Assembly (NCBI GenBank): GCA_025057645.1
Contig: JANXBJ010000013.1
Span: 1 to 64,000 of the forward strand
Direction: 5' to 3'
DNA: 64,000 bases
Source of the DNA: Anaerolineales bacterium
Lineage (GTDB): Bacteria; Chloroflexota; Anaerolineae; Anaerolineales; UBA4823
Shown here one piece after another: positions 1 to 8,269 of this stretch (positions within the stretch are counted from its first letter, which is position 1; the number at the start of each line of letters is the position of its first letter). The position numbers and the translations under genes are program-made. The notes beneath the pieces were generated by a model. It did no database searches. It saw only the letters and a program-made list of their open reading frames with translations, and was not told the origin of the DNA.

Positions 1-157
1 CGGAAGGGGATTCGGACCAAAATGGTGGTCAGTTGGTGGGTCAATTGCTGGTGGGTCTTAATGCCCTTGCGGGCGGAAGGGGATTCGAATGAAAATAATG
101 ATTTTGTTATCACAAGAAACGGTGGGTCTTAATGCCCTTGCGGGCGGAAGGGGATTC
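1..157 (-). CRISPR. CRISPR array, leader-proximal end (truncated by window edge)
   Basis: Two complete 37-nt repeats lie at 50-86 and 121-157. They are identical, and the last 13 nt of a third copy occupy 1-13. The spacers are 14-49 (36 nt) and 87-120 (34 nt) and are unrelated to each other. Each repeat contains a short palindrome, GCCC-TTGC-GGGC, as in hairpin-forming type I/III repeats. A consensus-like promoter at 381-409 points left into the array, so I infer transcription on the minus strand, making 121-157 the first repeat after the leader. The array continues beyond the left edge, so its length is unknown. No cas gene is visible in the window, so the type cannot be assigned. Confidence 0.9.
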
Positions 158-292
158 CCTGATTGCTCTAATTTTCACAAGACCCACTCTCGCCCCCTCT
201 TTCGCCTTCTCAACGCCTCTTACGCCCCACTTTTCCTCTCCTCTTGGCCCCCAAAAGGCCATTTTTCTCCCACTTTTTAAGGTACTGCCCCG

Positions 293-357
293 TTTTGCGC
301 ACCCCCCTCCCCCGTTTGCCCATTTTCGGCCCTTTTTCGAGGGGGGGTGCGCAAAAA
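293..357. other. Long inverted repeat in the CRISPR leader
   Basis: The left arm at 293-309 (TTTTGCGCACCCCCCTC) is the reverse complement of the right arm at 339-356, apart from one extra G. The arms are about 17 nt and the loop about 29 nt. RNA from either strand could fold into a very GC-rich stem. No role can be read from the sequence. It could be a protein-binding site, a leader-RNA hairpin or a terminator for the hydrolase gene read leftward from 1237. Confidence 0.6.
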
Positions 358-380
358 TCATCCGGTTTATATTGTTTGAC

Positions 381-409
381 ATTATACCCGAAAGCCGCTG
401 CCTTGACAA
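381..409 (-). promoter_or_regulatory. Leftward sigma70-type promoter, probably for the CRISPR array
   Basis: On the minus strand, TTGTCA (409-404) is followed by 17 nt and TATAAT (386-381). Predicted transcription starts near 374 and runs leftward through the leader into the first repeat, which ends at 157. Confidence 0.65.
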
Positions 410-481
410 GGGCAAAACAGTCGATTTTCGCCTCGCTGGCCACAGCCGCACGAGAAGAGGCACAGAAAAGCATTGTAGGGG

Positions 482-1237
482 CTAGCGGCGCAAAAAGCGG
501 CTTATCTGCCGGGCCACTTCTTGTGGCCGCTCCAGCATCACCAGATGCCCTGCTTGGGGCAGCACTTCCAGCCGAGCGCAGGGCAAGTGGGTCGCTAACC
601 ACCGGGTTGCGGCCGGCGTAACCAGGCGGTCGCATCCGCCGCCGATCACCAAGGTGGGATGGCGGATGCGCGCCACTTCCGCAGAGAGGTCAAAGCGATC
701 GCAGGCCAACAAGTCCGAGTAGAGGGTTTGGGGAGGGGTCTCGAGCAGGCGTTGGGCGGTCAACTCCCGCGTGCGTTGCGGGGCGTTAGGGCCAAAGGCG
801 TGCCGGATCAACCACTCCACCGCTTGCGCAAAGGTCCGAGGGTCTGCGGCCAACTCTAAGAGAGTGGGGCTGACAGGCAAGCGGGCGGCGCTGCCGATCA
901 CGATCAACCTGCGCACCCGCTGCGGCTCCTGCAACGCCAACAGAAGGCCGATCGCCCCGCCCATCGAATGACCGCAAAGGTCCACTGGATCGAGTCGCAT
1001 TCCATCGAACCATTCCAGCAGGGCGGCAGCGAACTCTTCCAACCCTCCCAGCCTGCGGGGCGCCGATTTCCCGTGATTAGGCAGGTCGGGGGCGATCACC
1101 GTGGTGTGTTCCAGACGTCGAATCGGGGCCGGCCAGGAGAGGCTCATCCCCCCTGCGCCGTGGATCAGCACCAAAGGCGGGGCCTCTGCCGGCCCACGGG
1201 GCGAGAAGGAATAAGCGATCCCTGCAAAGCTCGGCAT
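482..1237 (-). CDS. Alpha/beta-hydrolase
   Basis: A 251-residue alpha/beta-hydrolase fold protein. An oxyanion-hole HGAGG is at 26-30 and the nucleophile elbow GHSMGG puts Ser91 at the active site. Asp203 (in GCDRLV) and His231 (in QAGH) complete a plausible triad, spaced as in esterases, lipases and MhpC/BioH-like enzymes. The substrate cannot be deduced. There is no signal peptide, so it is probably cytoplasmic. I use the ATG at 1237; a frame continues further upstream but runs inside the preceding kinase gene. Its start lies 13 nt after the kinase stop, so the two are probably co-transcribed after rdgB. Confidence 0.85.
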   Translation of the reverse strand: MPSFAGIAYSFSPRGPAEAPPLVLIHGAGGMSLSWPAPIRRLEHTTVIAPDLPNHGKSAPRRLGGLEEFAAALLEWFDGMRLDPVDLCGHSMGGAIGLLLALQEPQRVRRLIVIGSAARLPVSPTLLELAADPRTFAQAVEWLIRHAFGPNAPQRTRELTAQRLLETPPQTLYSDLLACDRFDLSAEVARIRHPTLVIGGGCDRLVTPAATRWLATHLPCARLEVLPQAGHLVMLERPQEVARQISRFLRR

Positions 1238-1250
1238 GTCCCAGCCCCGC

Positions 1251-3005
1251 CTAGGCCACTCTCCCTTTGCGCAGGCGCTCTGCAGCCGGCTTGGTGAGCG
1301 GAATCCACACCCGCACCGCCGTGCCCCGGTTCGGCCCGGAATCGATCTGCAATACCCCCTCAAGCAACTCGGCCCGCTCGCGCATGTGGATCAGGCCGAG
1401 GCTGCCCCGCCGGGCATAGGTCTCAGCCAGCGCAGCCGGGTCAAAGCCCACCCCGTCATCGACCACCTCGAGCAGCAGCAACTCCGGAGCGGCGTAGTTC
1501 AACCGCACCCAGATGTGCTCGGCCCGGGCGTGCTTGCGGGCGTTGTTGACCGCCTCTTCAACCAGGGCGAAGATCACACTCTGTCGGTGGGCTTCCAACC
1601 CCTGCGCCGTGGCCGGATCGGCCTCGACGATCACCTTCTGGTGATAGGTCTCGGCCATCCGTTCCGCCATGGCTTCGAGGGCGGCAATCAGGCCCTGGGA
1701 TTCCAGCACCAAGGGACGCAAGGTAAAGAGCATGTGCCGCATTTCGCGAGTGGTGCGGCGGGCCAGCTCTTCGAGCCTGCGCAGTTCCTCGGCAGCCGCT
1801 TCGGGATCGCGTTCCAGCAGACGCCGCACTAAGTTGAGCCGCATCGCCAAGGCCGAAACCGATTGCGTCGGGCCATCGTGCAGATCGCGGGCCAGCTTCC
1901 TGCGGGTTTCCTCTTGGATTTTGAGAAGGCGTTCCTTCTCTTCCTCCAGGCGCTGATAGAGCAGGGCGTTTTCGATCGCCACGATAGCCTGATTGGCGAT
2001 GATCTGCAAAATCTCGCCCCGCTCGGGGGTGAAATATTCCGCCTGAGGGTGGGCAAAGAGCAACAAGCCGTATGCCTCCAAGCCCCGACGCAGGGGCAAA
2101 AGGTAAAGGGCTTGACAGGAGTGCAAAGCCGGGATGCGGCCCAATTCCGGGTCTTGCGCCGGAGAAGGCTGAAGGGTGGGGCGCTCGTCGGCTAAAGCCC
2201 GACGCAGAACCGGGCTCTTTTCCACCGCCAGAACCCGATCTGCATCGGCCGGGGTGAAGCGGCGCGCTGCGACCACCCGCAGTCCCTCCTCTCCCGAGGC
2301 TTCCTGTTCGACGAGCAGCACAGCGGAGACCAGTAGCCTCTCCGAGCCATCTTCGGCCCTCAGCGCCTCGAGGCTCGCATCCAACGCCGTCTCGAGCACG
2401 CGCGCATAACTCAGCGTGGCGCTCAGGGTGTGGATCAACCGGTATAAGGCTGTGCGCGGGTCTGTTTGCCCTGCTCGGTGTGAGGAGGGGGCGGCTGAGA
2501 GGGCAGCGTTTGGGGAGAGCTTGTAGCGGGCGCGCTGAAGCAGCCAGCCCAGCCCCGCTCCCACCGCCAAGGCCCCGGCCAGGTGGCCCAAGCCGGCCGG
2601 CCACGCCGAAGCCGAAGGCGCCCGCAGCCAGAGCAGCCCCCCATAGCAGAGAAAGCTCAGCAGAGCGAGCAGGCCCAAGCCGTAACCGGGCAAATTCAGC
2701 CCGGCGCTGAGCAGCGGCAGGGCGGCAAACCAGAGCAGAGCCTGAAAGCGCCCCTCCACCAGCCCCAACACCAGCGCCCCGAACACAAAGTCCACCGCCA
2801 CGCTTGCCGGGCGCAGGTAACGCGCCCAAGCGGGCCTGAGAAGCCCAAAGCCCCAGGCCAGAGCGAGCACCCCATAAGCGAAGAGCAGCGGCGCAAGCGG
2901 GCCTGCGCCCTGCGCAGCCAGGGCAAGCGCCAGAACAAAGAGCCACCGCAACCCGGCGCTGAGAAAATCCACTGCATTCAAGGAGCTTGGCACCCGGTTC
3001 ATCAT
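1251..3005 (-). CDS. Membrane GAF-domain sensor histidine kinase (NarL/DesK type)
   Basis: A protein of about 584 residues. About five hydrophobic segments fill residues 10-160. A GAF domain follows (about 185-350), then a HisKA_3 dimerisation helix whose DLHDGPTQ motif carries the phospho-acceptor His near residue 376. The C-terminal HATPase domain has the N box (EEAVNNARKH) and G-box motifs DDGVGF and SLGLIHMRER. This architecture normally phosphorylates LuxR-type regulators, but no response regulator gene is nearby, so the partner is unknown. I start at the ATG at 3005 (second ATG at 3002) because a GAGG lies 7 nt upstream; the longer frame would overlap rdgB. It follows rdgB by 25 nt. Confidence 0.85.
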   Translation of the reverse strand: MMNRVPSSLNAVDFLSAGLRWLFVLALALAAQGAGPLAPLLFAYGVLALAWGFGLLRPAWARYLRPASVAVDFVFGALVLGLVEGRFQALLWFAALPLLSAGLNLPGYGLGLLALLSFLCYGGLLWLRAPSASAWPAGLGHLAGALAVGAGLGWLLQRARYKLSPNAALSAAPSSHRAGQTDPRTALYRLIHTLSATLSYARVLETALDASLEALRAEDGSERLLVSAVLLVEQEASGEEGLRVVAARRFTPADADRVLAVEKSPVLRRALADERPTLQPSPAQDPELGRIPALHSCQALYLLPLRRGLEAYGLLLFAHPQAEYFTPERGEILQIIANQAIVAIENALLYQRLEEEKERLLKIQEETRRKLARDLHDGPTQSVSALAMRLNLVRRLLERDPEAAAEELRRLEELARRTTREMRHMLFTLRPLVLESQGLIAALEAMAERMAETYHQKVIVEADPATAQGLEAHRQSVIFALVEEAVNNARKHARAEHIWVRLNYAAPELLLLEVVDDGVGFDPAALAETYARRGSLGLIHMRERAELLEGVLQIDSGPNRGTAVRVWIPLTKPAAERLRKGRVA

Positions 3006-3030
3006 GATCTGGCCTCGGCGCCTCCCGGAT

Positions 3031-3657
3031 TCAAACACACTTGGCGGGGTCTTCGGCGATCAAGCGGGTCAGGTAAGGGATCAAAGCCTGCAAAGCCCGG
3101 CCGCGATGGCTGAGGGCGTTCTTCTGGTGCAGGCTCAGTTCAGCCAGAGTGCGGTTCAGGGCGGGCAAAAGGAAGATCGGATCGTAGCCAAAGCCGCCGG
3201 CACCGCGCTCCTCGGGGAGGATCTCTCCCTCACAAACGCCCTCAAAAAAGCGACATGGCTGTTGGGGAAAGGCCAGGGCGAGCACGCAGCGGAAGCGCGC
3301 CGTCCACGGGCGGGGCTTTCCCTGCAGGCGGGCGAGCAGGAAGGCGCGGCGGTCGGCGTCGGTGGCATCGGGCCGGCCGCCATAGCGCGCTGAGTGCAGG
3401 CCGGGCTCGCCGTTGAGCGCATCCACTTCCAGGCCGGAATCGTCGGCGAGGGTCAACAAGCCACTGGCCGCAGCGTATGTCTGCGCTTTCTTGGCGGCGT
3501 TCTCGGCGTAGGTGCTTCCGTCCTCGATCACCTCGAGGTCGAGGGCGAGGTCGCGCAGGTCGTGGATCTCAAGCGGCAAGCTCGAGAGCATGGCGCGCAT
3601 CTCCCGCACTTTGCCGGGGTTGCTGGTAGCTAAGAGTAGTTGTCGCACGGCGGGCAC
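3031..3657 (-). CDS. rdgB: dITP/XTP pyrophosphatase (RdgB/HAM1)
   Basis: 208 residues, the usual family length. It hydrolyses dITP, XTP and ITP to the monophosphates, keeping deaminated purines out of DNA and RNA. Hallmarks are SNPGK (12-16), DDSGLEVDAL from 72, GFGYDPIF from 155 and SHRGRA from 183. The start is GTG at 3657. A divergent minus-strand promoter fits TTGAAG (3698-3693), 16 nt, TAAAAT (3676-3671), which would leave a leader of only a few nucleotides. It is probably the first gene of an operon with the kinase and hydrolase downstream, though no functional link among them is evident. Confidence 0.93.
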   Translation of the reverse strand: MPAVRQLLLATSNPGKVREMRAMLSSLPLEIHDLRDLALDLEVIEDGSTYAENAAKKAQTYAAASGLLTLADDSGLEVDALNGEPGLHSARYGGRPDATDADRRAFLLARLQGKPRPWTARFRCVLALAFPQQPCRFFEGVCEGEILPEERGAGGFGYDPIFLLPALNRTLAELSLHQKNALSHRGRALQALIPYLTRLIAEDPAKCV

Positions 3658-3713
3658 TTTTTCCCAAAAAATTTTACAATATAGCTAGATAACTTCAAAA
3701 TAAATAGTGATTG

Positions 3714-3742
3714 TTGACAGATCGCATAGGCCGTGATATAAT
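3714..3742 (+). promoter_or_regulatory. Consensus sigma70 promoter for yceD-sigma operon
   Basis: TTGACA (3714-3719) and TATAAT (3737-3742) are both perfect hexamers with a 17-nt spacer. The predicted start is near 3749, about 12 nt before the first candidate start codon of the YceD-like gene. Confidence 0.85.
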
Positions 3743-3760
3743 GGGGCAAACCTGCTCTGA

Positions 3761-4294
3761 TTGGATGATTCCGTGGTCGCCAAAGGTCCTCTGTGCATCA
3801 ACGTCGGCTTCATCGTCGGTCTCCCGGTCGGTGAAAGCCGCAATTTTGAAATCGAGATCGCCCATATTCTCCTTGAATCCGACCTGACTCTGGACAACTT
3901 GGGCGGAAGTGTGCAGATCACGCGCACGGCCCAAGGCTTGCTCGTGCACGCACTCCTCCGCGCCACTACGCCGAGTCAATGTGTGCGCTGCCTGAACGAT
4001 TTTACCCTACCTTTAGAGGTGGATTTCACAGAATTATACGCCTTTACACGAGATGCGATGAGCGAGAGCGGGTTGCTTCTGCCGGAGGACATGCAACTCG
4101 ACCTCTCTTCGCTGGTGCGCGAATACATGTTCCTGGCCATGCCGATCCAGCCGCTCTGCGCCCCCACCTGTAAGGGCCTCTGTCCCATCTGCGGCGCCGA
4201 TCAAAACGAAGCTCCCTGCTCTCACCCCGAAGAAGAGATCGACCCGCGGCTCGCCGCCCTGAAGGCGTGGTTGCAGCAGCAAGGCCTTGAATAG
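3761..4294 (+). CDS. YceD/DUF177 family protein
   Basis: About 177 residues, cytoplasmic. The C-terminal half carries the family's cysteine cluster: C74-x2-C77 followed by C133, C137, C141, C144 and C153, in a CKGLCPICG context, probably a zinc site. YceD family proteins are linked to 23S rRNA or ribosome maturation and are usually encoded directly before rpmF (ribosomal protein L32). Here the next gene, 42 nt on, is a sigma factor and no L32 gene is present. The start is uncertain: TTG at 3761 or GTG at 3773, neither with a Shine-Dalgarno sequence, so translation from a very short leader is likely. Confidence 0.8.
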   Translation: MDDSVVAKGPLCINVGFIVGLPVGESRNFEIEIAHILLESDLTLDNLGGSVQITRTAQGLLVHALLRATTPSQCVRCLNDFTLPLEVDFTELYAFTRDAMSESGLLLPEDMQLDLSSLVREYMFLAMPIQPLCAPTCKGLCPICGADQNEAPCSHPEEEIDPRLAALKAWLQQQGLE

Positions 4295-4336
4295 CCTAGC
4301 CGCTTTGGCTTTCGGTCAGCATTGGGAGGGGTGTCA

Positions 4337-5362
4337 ATGATCTTGTCCAACAGAATCGCCGGGGAGGCAAAGCAAATCGTTCCTTTTGCCCTCACAAGCC
4401 AAATCGAAGAAGTGGAGACCGAGGAAGAGGAGCTCGAAGCCGAGCTCGAGGATTTCCCGCCGGACCTGCTCGATCTCTATCTGCGCGAAATGGCCAGCGT
4501 CCCCCTGCTGAGCCACCAAGAAGAAATCGAGCTGGCACAGCGGTTCGAGCGCGGCCGCCAAGCTCAACAGGAGCTGGCAAAGGCCAAGCGAAAACCGAGC
4601 CGCAAAAGGCTGGAGGAACTCCAAGCCCTGATCTGCGACGGTCTGGCAGCCCGGGAGCAACTGATCAAGGCCAACACCCGCCTGGTGATCTCCATCGCCC
4701 GCCGCTATATCGGATGCGGGGTGCCCTTCGGCGATCTCATCCAAGAGGGCAATTTGGGCTTGATCCGCGCCGTGGAGAAGTTCGAATACCGGCGCGGATT
4801 TCGTTTCTCCACCTACGCCACGTGGTGGATCCGTCAGGCGGTGATGCGGGCGATCGCCGTGCAGGCACGCACGATCCGCTTGCCCGTCTACCTCGGCGAT
4901 CGGGTGCGGCGCCTCCACCGGGTCGCCCAAGCCCTTGAACAGGATTTGGGCCGGCCGCCCACCCTGCAGGAACTGGCCTGGGAACTCCAAGAAAAGCCGG
5001 AGAAAGTTCAACAAGTCCTACAGTTTTCCCAGACCCCGCTCTCGCTCGAAGATCCCTACGGGGAAGAAGAGGATGCCGAGTTGGGCGCCTTTCTCGAGGA
5101 TGAAACGGCAGAGCAGCCCTACGAGGCGGTGCAATCGCGAATGCTCAGGGAACAGGTGGAACGGGTGCTTGCCACCCTTAGCCCCCGCGAGGCGCGCGTG
5201 TTGCGTCTGCGCTACGGCTTGGACTGCGGCCGAAGGCTAACCCTCGAAGAAGTGGGCGATAAGTTCGGCCTCACCCGCGAACGCATCCGCCAAATCGAGC
5301 TTCAGGCCTTGCGCCGTTTGCGTCACCCGAGCTGCGCCCGCCTGCTGCGCGAATACCTGTAA
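4337..5362 (+). CDS. RNA polymerase sigma factor, SigA/RpoD family (group 1/2)
   Basis: 341 residues. Region 1.2 is near 41-73. Region 2 spans about 105-180 with DLIQEGNLGLIRAVEKFEY, followed by FRFSTYATWWIRQA, the -10 recognition and melting part. Region 3 follows. Region 4.2 (about 304-330) has LTLEEVGDKFGLTRERIRQIE, the -35-binding helix-turn-helix. It lacks the long acidic region 1.1 of primary sigma factors, which suggests an alternative SigA-like (group 2) factor, although Chloroflexota primary sigmas can also be short. ATG 4337 is preceded by GGGAGGGG at 4324-4331. It is probably co-transcribed with the YceD-like gene. Confidence 0.9.
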   Translation: MILSNRIAGEAKQIVPFALTSQIEEVETEEEELEAELEDFPPDLLDLYLREMASVPLLSHQEEIELAQRFERGRQAQQELAKAKRKPSRKRLEELQALICDGLAAREQLIKANTRLVISIARRYIGCGVPFGDLIQEGNLGLIRAVEKFEYRRGFRFSTYATWWIRQAVMRAIAVQARTIRLPVYLGDRVRRLHRVAQALEQDLGRPPTLQELAWELQEKPEKVQQVLQFSQTPLSLEDPYGEEEDAELGAFLEDETAEQPYEAVQSRMLREQVERVLATLSPREARVLRLRYGLDCGRRLTLEEVGDKFGLTRERIRQIELQALRRLRHPSCARLLREYL

Positions 5363-5500
5363 GGCCACCCCGCTGTGCCCTCCCCCGAGCGAGGCTGGGC
5401 TTGGTCTTCAGCCCTCCCCTCAAAGCGGGGCGCAAACTCCCAAGGTAGGCAGCGGGAAGATCGGTGGTTTCCGCTCTTCCAAGGGCGCAAAGCCCAAAGG

Positions 5501-5529
5501 TTGACAAAATCAGAGGCTGGGGATAAACT
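5501..5529 (+). promoter_or_regulatory. Promoter upstream of metG
   Basis: TTGACA (5501-5506), a 17-nt spacer and TAAACT (5524-5529). Transcription would start near 5536, giving a leader of about 180 nt before metG. Confidence 0.7.
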
Positions 5530-5535
5530 CACCCT

Positions 5536-5716
5536 ACCTACGGACGGTTGGAGGACGCTTCAATCCGCGCCGATCGCAATCGGGACAGGCAGGATGTGCG
5601 AAGCCTTTGCAACCCGGACAGCCCGCTGAGCCCTTCCTCCGCACCGAAGCGGGTCACTGCGCCGGGCTGTCCCTCGGGGATAGCCTTGTCATCCCTTACC
5701 TTGGAGGAGAGTGCCC
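5536..5716 (+). other. Structured 5' leader of metG
   Basis: No gene is seen between 5363 and 5716. Within the leader, GGACAGCCCG (5616-5625) pairs perfectly with CGGGCTGTCC (5663-5672) around a 37-nt loop, ending about 45 nt before the start codon. The T-box consensus (GGGTGG-x-ACCGCG) and SAM riboswitch cores were looked for and not found. There is no U tract after the stem. Function unknown. Confidence 0.4.
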
Positions 5717-7510
5717 ATGACCGATAACATCCTCGTGGCGGTGGCCTGGCCCTATGCCAACTCGGAGATCCACGTCGGCAATCTGACCGGTTCCTATCTG
5801 CCGGCGGACATCTTTGCGCGCTACCACCGCTTGAAAGGCAACCACGTGGTGATGGTCTCGGGGTCGGATTCGCACGGCACGCCGGTCACAGTGCGCGCCG
5901 ATGCCGAGGGCCTCACCCCCTATCAGGTCTATCAACGCTACCACCAAAGCTTTATCGCCCTCTTTCAAAAAGTCGGCCTGACCTACGACCTGTTTACCAG
6001 CACGCACACCGCCAATCACTTCAAGGTCTCTCAGGCCATTTTCCTCGCCCTCAACCACAACGGCTACCTCTACACCCAGAGCGAACAACAATGGTTCTCG
6101 CTGACCCAGAACCGCTTTTTGCCCGACCGCTATGTCGAGGGCACATGCTATCTCTGCGGTTACGAAGGGGCGCGCGGCGACCAGTGCGAGGGCTGCGGCA
6201 GCCTGCTGGAGGCCACCCAACTGCTCAACCCGCGCTCCAAGATCGACGGCTCCATCCCGGAATTGCGCGAAACGGTGCACTTTTACCTCGACCTCGCCAA
6301 GCTGCAACCCGAGATCGTGCGCTTTCTCGAAGAGCGCCAGTCTTATTGGCGGCCCAATGTGTTGCGCCAGTCCTTGGGGCAAATCCAAGCCGAGAACCTG
6401 CGCGGGCGGCCGATCACCCGCGACCTCGACTGGGGCGTCCCGGTGCCGGTCGAGGGCTGGGAGGGAAAGTGCCTCTACGTCTGGTTCGAAGCGGTGATCG
6501 GCTACCTTTCGGCGACCATCGAATGGGCGCAACTGCGCGGCGAGGCAGAGGCCTGGCAGGAGTGGTGGTTCAATCCCGAAGCGCGCTCCTATTACTTTAT
6601 CGGCAAGGACAATATCCCCTTCCACGCCATTATCTGGCCGGGACAGTTGATTGGCTCGGGCGAATGGTTCGGCAAACTCTTTGCCAACCTCGACGGCAAA
6701 CGCCTCACCTTGCCCTATGACGTGCCGGCCAACGAATTCATGAACCTGGAGGGGAAGAAGATTTCGGGCAGCCGCAACTGGGCCGTTTGGGGGCACGACT
6801 TCCTCAGCCGCTACGACCCCGATCCGCTGCGCTATTACCTGACCGCCAACATGCCCGAGACGCGGGATACCGACTGGGACTGGCAAGATTTCTATCAACG
6901 CAATAACAACGAGCTGGTAGCCACCTGGGGCAACCTGGCCAACCGCGTGCTGTCCTTTGCCTATAAGCACTGGGAAGGGCGCGTGCCCGATCCCGGCGAA
7001 CTGCGCGCCGTTGACCAAGAGCTGCTGGAAAAGGTCCGCGCCGGTTTTCAAGCGGTGAGCGAGCAGCTCGAAGCCGTCCACCTGCGCGCAGCGCTCTCCG
7101 CTGCTATGGACCTGGCCGGCGAAGTGAACAAATACCTCGAGCTCACCAGCCCGTGGTTCGAGATCAAGAGCGATAAGGCAGCGGCGGCCAAGTCGATCTT
7201 CACTGCGCTGTGGGCAATCGACACCCTCAAAATCCTCCTTGCGCCGTTCCTGCCTTTCACTTCCGAAAAACTCCACACTTACCTAGGATATGCCCAACCG
7301 CTCTTCGGCGAGCAAAAAACCGAGCTGCTGACCGACGAACTGGGCGAACACCGCGTCCTGCTTTACGATAGCTCGCGGGCGAGCGGCAAATGGGAGCTGA
7401 GCCGCCTCTCCCCCGGCCAACCCCTCCAACAGCCCGCTCCCCTGTTCCAGAAGCTCGAACCCGAGATCGTCGCCGCAGAACGAGCGCGCCTCGGAACTCC
7501 CCCCGCCTAG
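5717..7510 (+). CDS. metG: Methionyl-tRNA synthetase
   Basis: 597 residues; charges tRNA-Met. The class I HIGH motif appears as HVGN (19-22) and the KMSKS loop as KKISGS (347-352). A zinc knuckle uses C144-x2-C147 and C157-x2-C160. It lacks the C-terminal EMAPII-like dimerisation and tRNA-binding domain found in E. coli and Bacillus MetG. ATG 5717 has GGAGG at 5703-5707. An in-frame GTG at 5711 sits too close to that site. Its last 4 nt overlap the 3' end of the convergent CinA-like gene. Confidence 0.95.
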   Translation: MTDNILVAVAWPYANSEIHVGNLTGSYLPADIFARYHRLKGNHVVMVSGSDSHGTPVTVRADAEGLTPYQVYQRYHQSFIALFQKVGLTYDLFTSTHTANHFKVSQAIFLALNHNGYLYTQSEQQWFSLTQNRFLPDRYVEGTCYLCGYEGARGDQCEGCGSLLEATQLLNPRSKIDGSIPELRETVHFYLDLAKLQPEIVRFLEERQSYWRPNVLRQSLGQIQAENLRGRPITRDLDWGVPVPVEGWEGKCLYVWFEAVIGYLSATIEWAQLRGEAEAWQEWWFNPEARSYYFIGKDNIPFHAIIWPGQLIGSGEWFGKLFANLDGKRLTLPYDVPANEFMNLEGKKISGSRNWAVWGHDFLSRYDPDPLRYYLTANMPETRDTDWDWQDFYQRNNNELVATWGNLANRVLSFAYKHWEGRVPDPGELRAVDQELLEKVRAGFQAVSEQLEAVHLRAALSAAMDLAGEVNKYLELTSPWFEIKSDKAAAAKSIFTALWAIDTLKILLAPFLPFTSEKLHTYLGYAQPLFGEQKTELLTDELGEHRVLLYDSSRASGKWELSRLSPGQPLQQPAPLFQKLEPEIVAAERARLGTPPA

Positions 7511-8256
7511 GCGAACTCCAGCGCTTCCCCGGGCAACCGCAAAAACCAACAGCCATCCGCCCGGCGAAGAAGCTCGTAGACCTTTCCCTGGGAGCTGAGG
7601 GCCAAAAAGTGGCTTCCTCGGGCGTCCTCCCAACGCCTTCCGACCGACTCGATCCCCACCCGTTGCCCTCTCCAGTAGAGGGAGCGGATTCGCAGCGAGT
7701 CGACTCCCTCCCCGCTGAACTCCACCGCAACCGGCCGGTAAGCCCCCAGCCGCAGCCGCGCCGCCGTGTCGCCGGCGGCGGAAAGAAGCCGCTCCCCCAG
7801 AAGCCACAGCGCGGCTTCGGCGCTCTGCTGCTTGATCTGCTCCCGCGTGCCGCAAAAGCGGAATTCATGGGGGGTGACCGTGTCGGCGATAGCAACGCCG
7901 ATCCACACCGTGCCCACCGGCTTTTGCGGCGAGCCTCCGCCCGGCCCAGCAACGCCGCTGACGGCAATCGCCGTCTGCGCGCCGAATCGCTTTTGAGCAC
8001 CCATCGCCATCTCGCTTACAGTTTGCCCGCTCACGGCCCCAAATTGCTCCAGCGTCGCCTCGGAGACCCCTAAGAGGTGCACCTTTGCTGCGTTGGAGTA
8101 CGCCACCACACCGCCCAAAAAAACCTGCGAAGCGCCGGGGACATTGGTAAGGCGATGGCTGACCAATCCGCCGCTGCAGGACTCGGCCAGCGCCAGCGTC
8201 CAGCGCAGGGCATGCAGTTGCTCCCAGACGATGAATTCAATCGGGCGAAGCTCCAT
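7507..8256 (-). CDS. CinA C-terminal (PncC-like) amidase with extra C-terminal domain
   Basis: 249 residues. Residues 1-165 form a CinA-C / nicotinamide-nucleotide amidase domain, with LAESCSGG (23-30, nucleophile region) and SGVAGPGGG (100-108); the family deamidates NMN to nicotinate mononucleotide in the pyridine nucleotide cycle. The N-terminal MoCF-like half of full CinA is absent. After a short hinge, residues 172-245 look like a separate small beta-rich domain, with LYWRGQRVGIESVGRRWED and GCWFLRLPG. It resembles DUF6504-type domains, an assignment made from memory. ATG 8256 is chosen because a TATAAT ends 7 nt before it, pointing to a leaderless mRNA; a TTG further upstream would lie inside that promoter. 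Confidence 0.8.
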   Translation of the reverse strand: MELRPIEFIVWEQLHALRWTLALAESCSGGLVSHRLTNVPGASQVFLGGVVAYSNAAKVHLLGVSEATLEQFGAVSGQTVSEMAMGAQKRFGAQTAIAVSGVAGPGGGSPQKPVGTVWIGVAIADTVTPHEFRFCGTREQIKQQSAEAALWLLGERLLSAAGDTAARLRLGAYRPVAVEFSGEGVDSLRIRSLYWRGQRVGIESVGRRWEDARGSHFLALSSQGKVYELLRRADGCWFLRLPGEALEFA

Positions 8257-8263
8257 GGCGCTA

Positions 8264-8269
8264 ATTATA
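8264..8269 (-). promoter_or_regulatory. -10 element placing a leaderless start for the CinA-like gene
   Basis: TATAAT on the minus strand (8269-8264), then 7 nt, then ATG 8256, so transcription should start at or next to the A of the start codon. No clear -35 hexamer is seen at the normal distance. Confidence 0.55.

Larger units (their letters stand above)
158..481. other. CRISPR leader / non-coding region
   Basis: No convincing gene is present; the open frames here have low-complexity, overlapping translations. The plus strand is pyrimidine-rich from about 185 to 345, so a leftward transcript would be purine-rich. It holds the leftward promoter (381-409) and a large inverted repeat (293-357). 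The position, directly flanking the last repeat, fits a CRISPR leader. Confidence 0.55.

Noticed and set aside
5536-5716. T-box or SAM riboswitch before metG.
   Set aside because: The GGGTGG-x-ACCGCG T-box core and SAM-I core were not found; only an uncharacterised stem remains.
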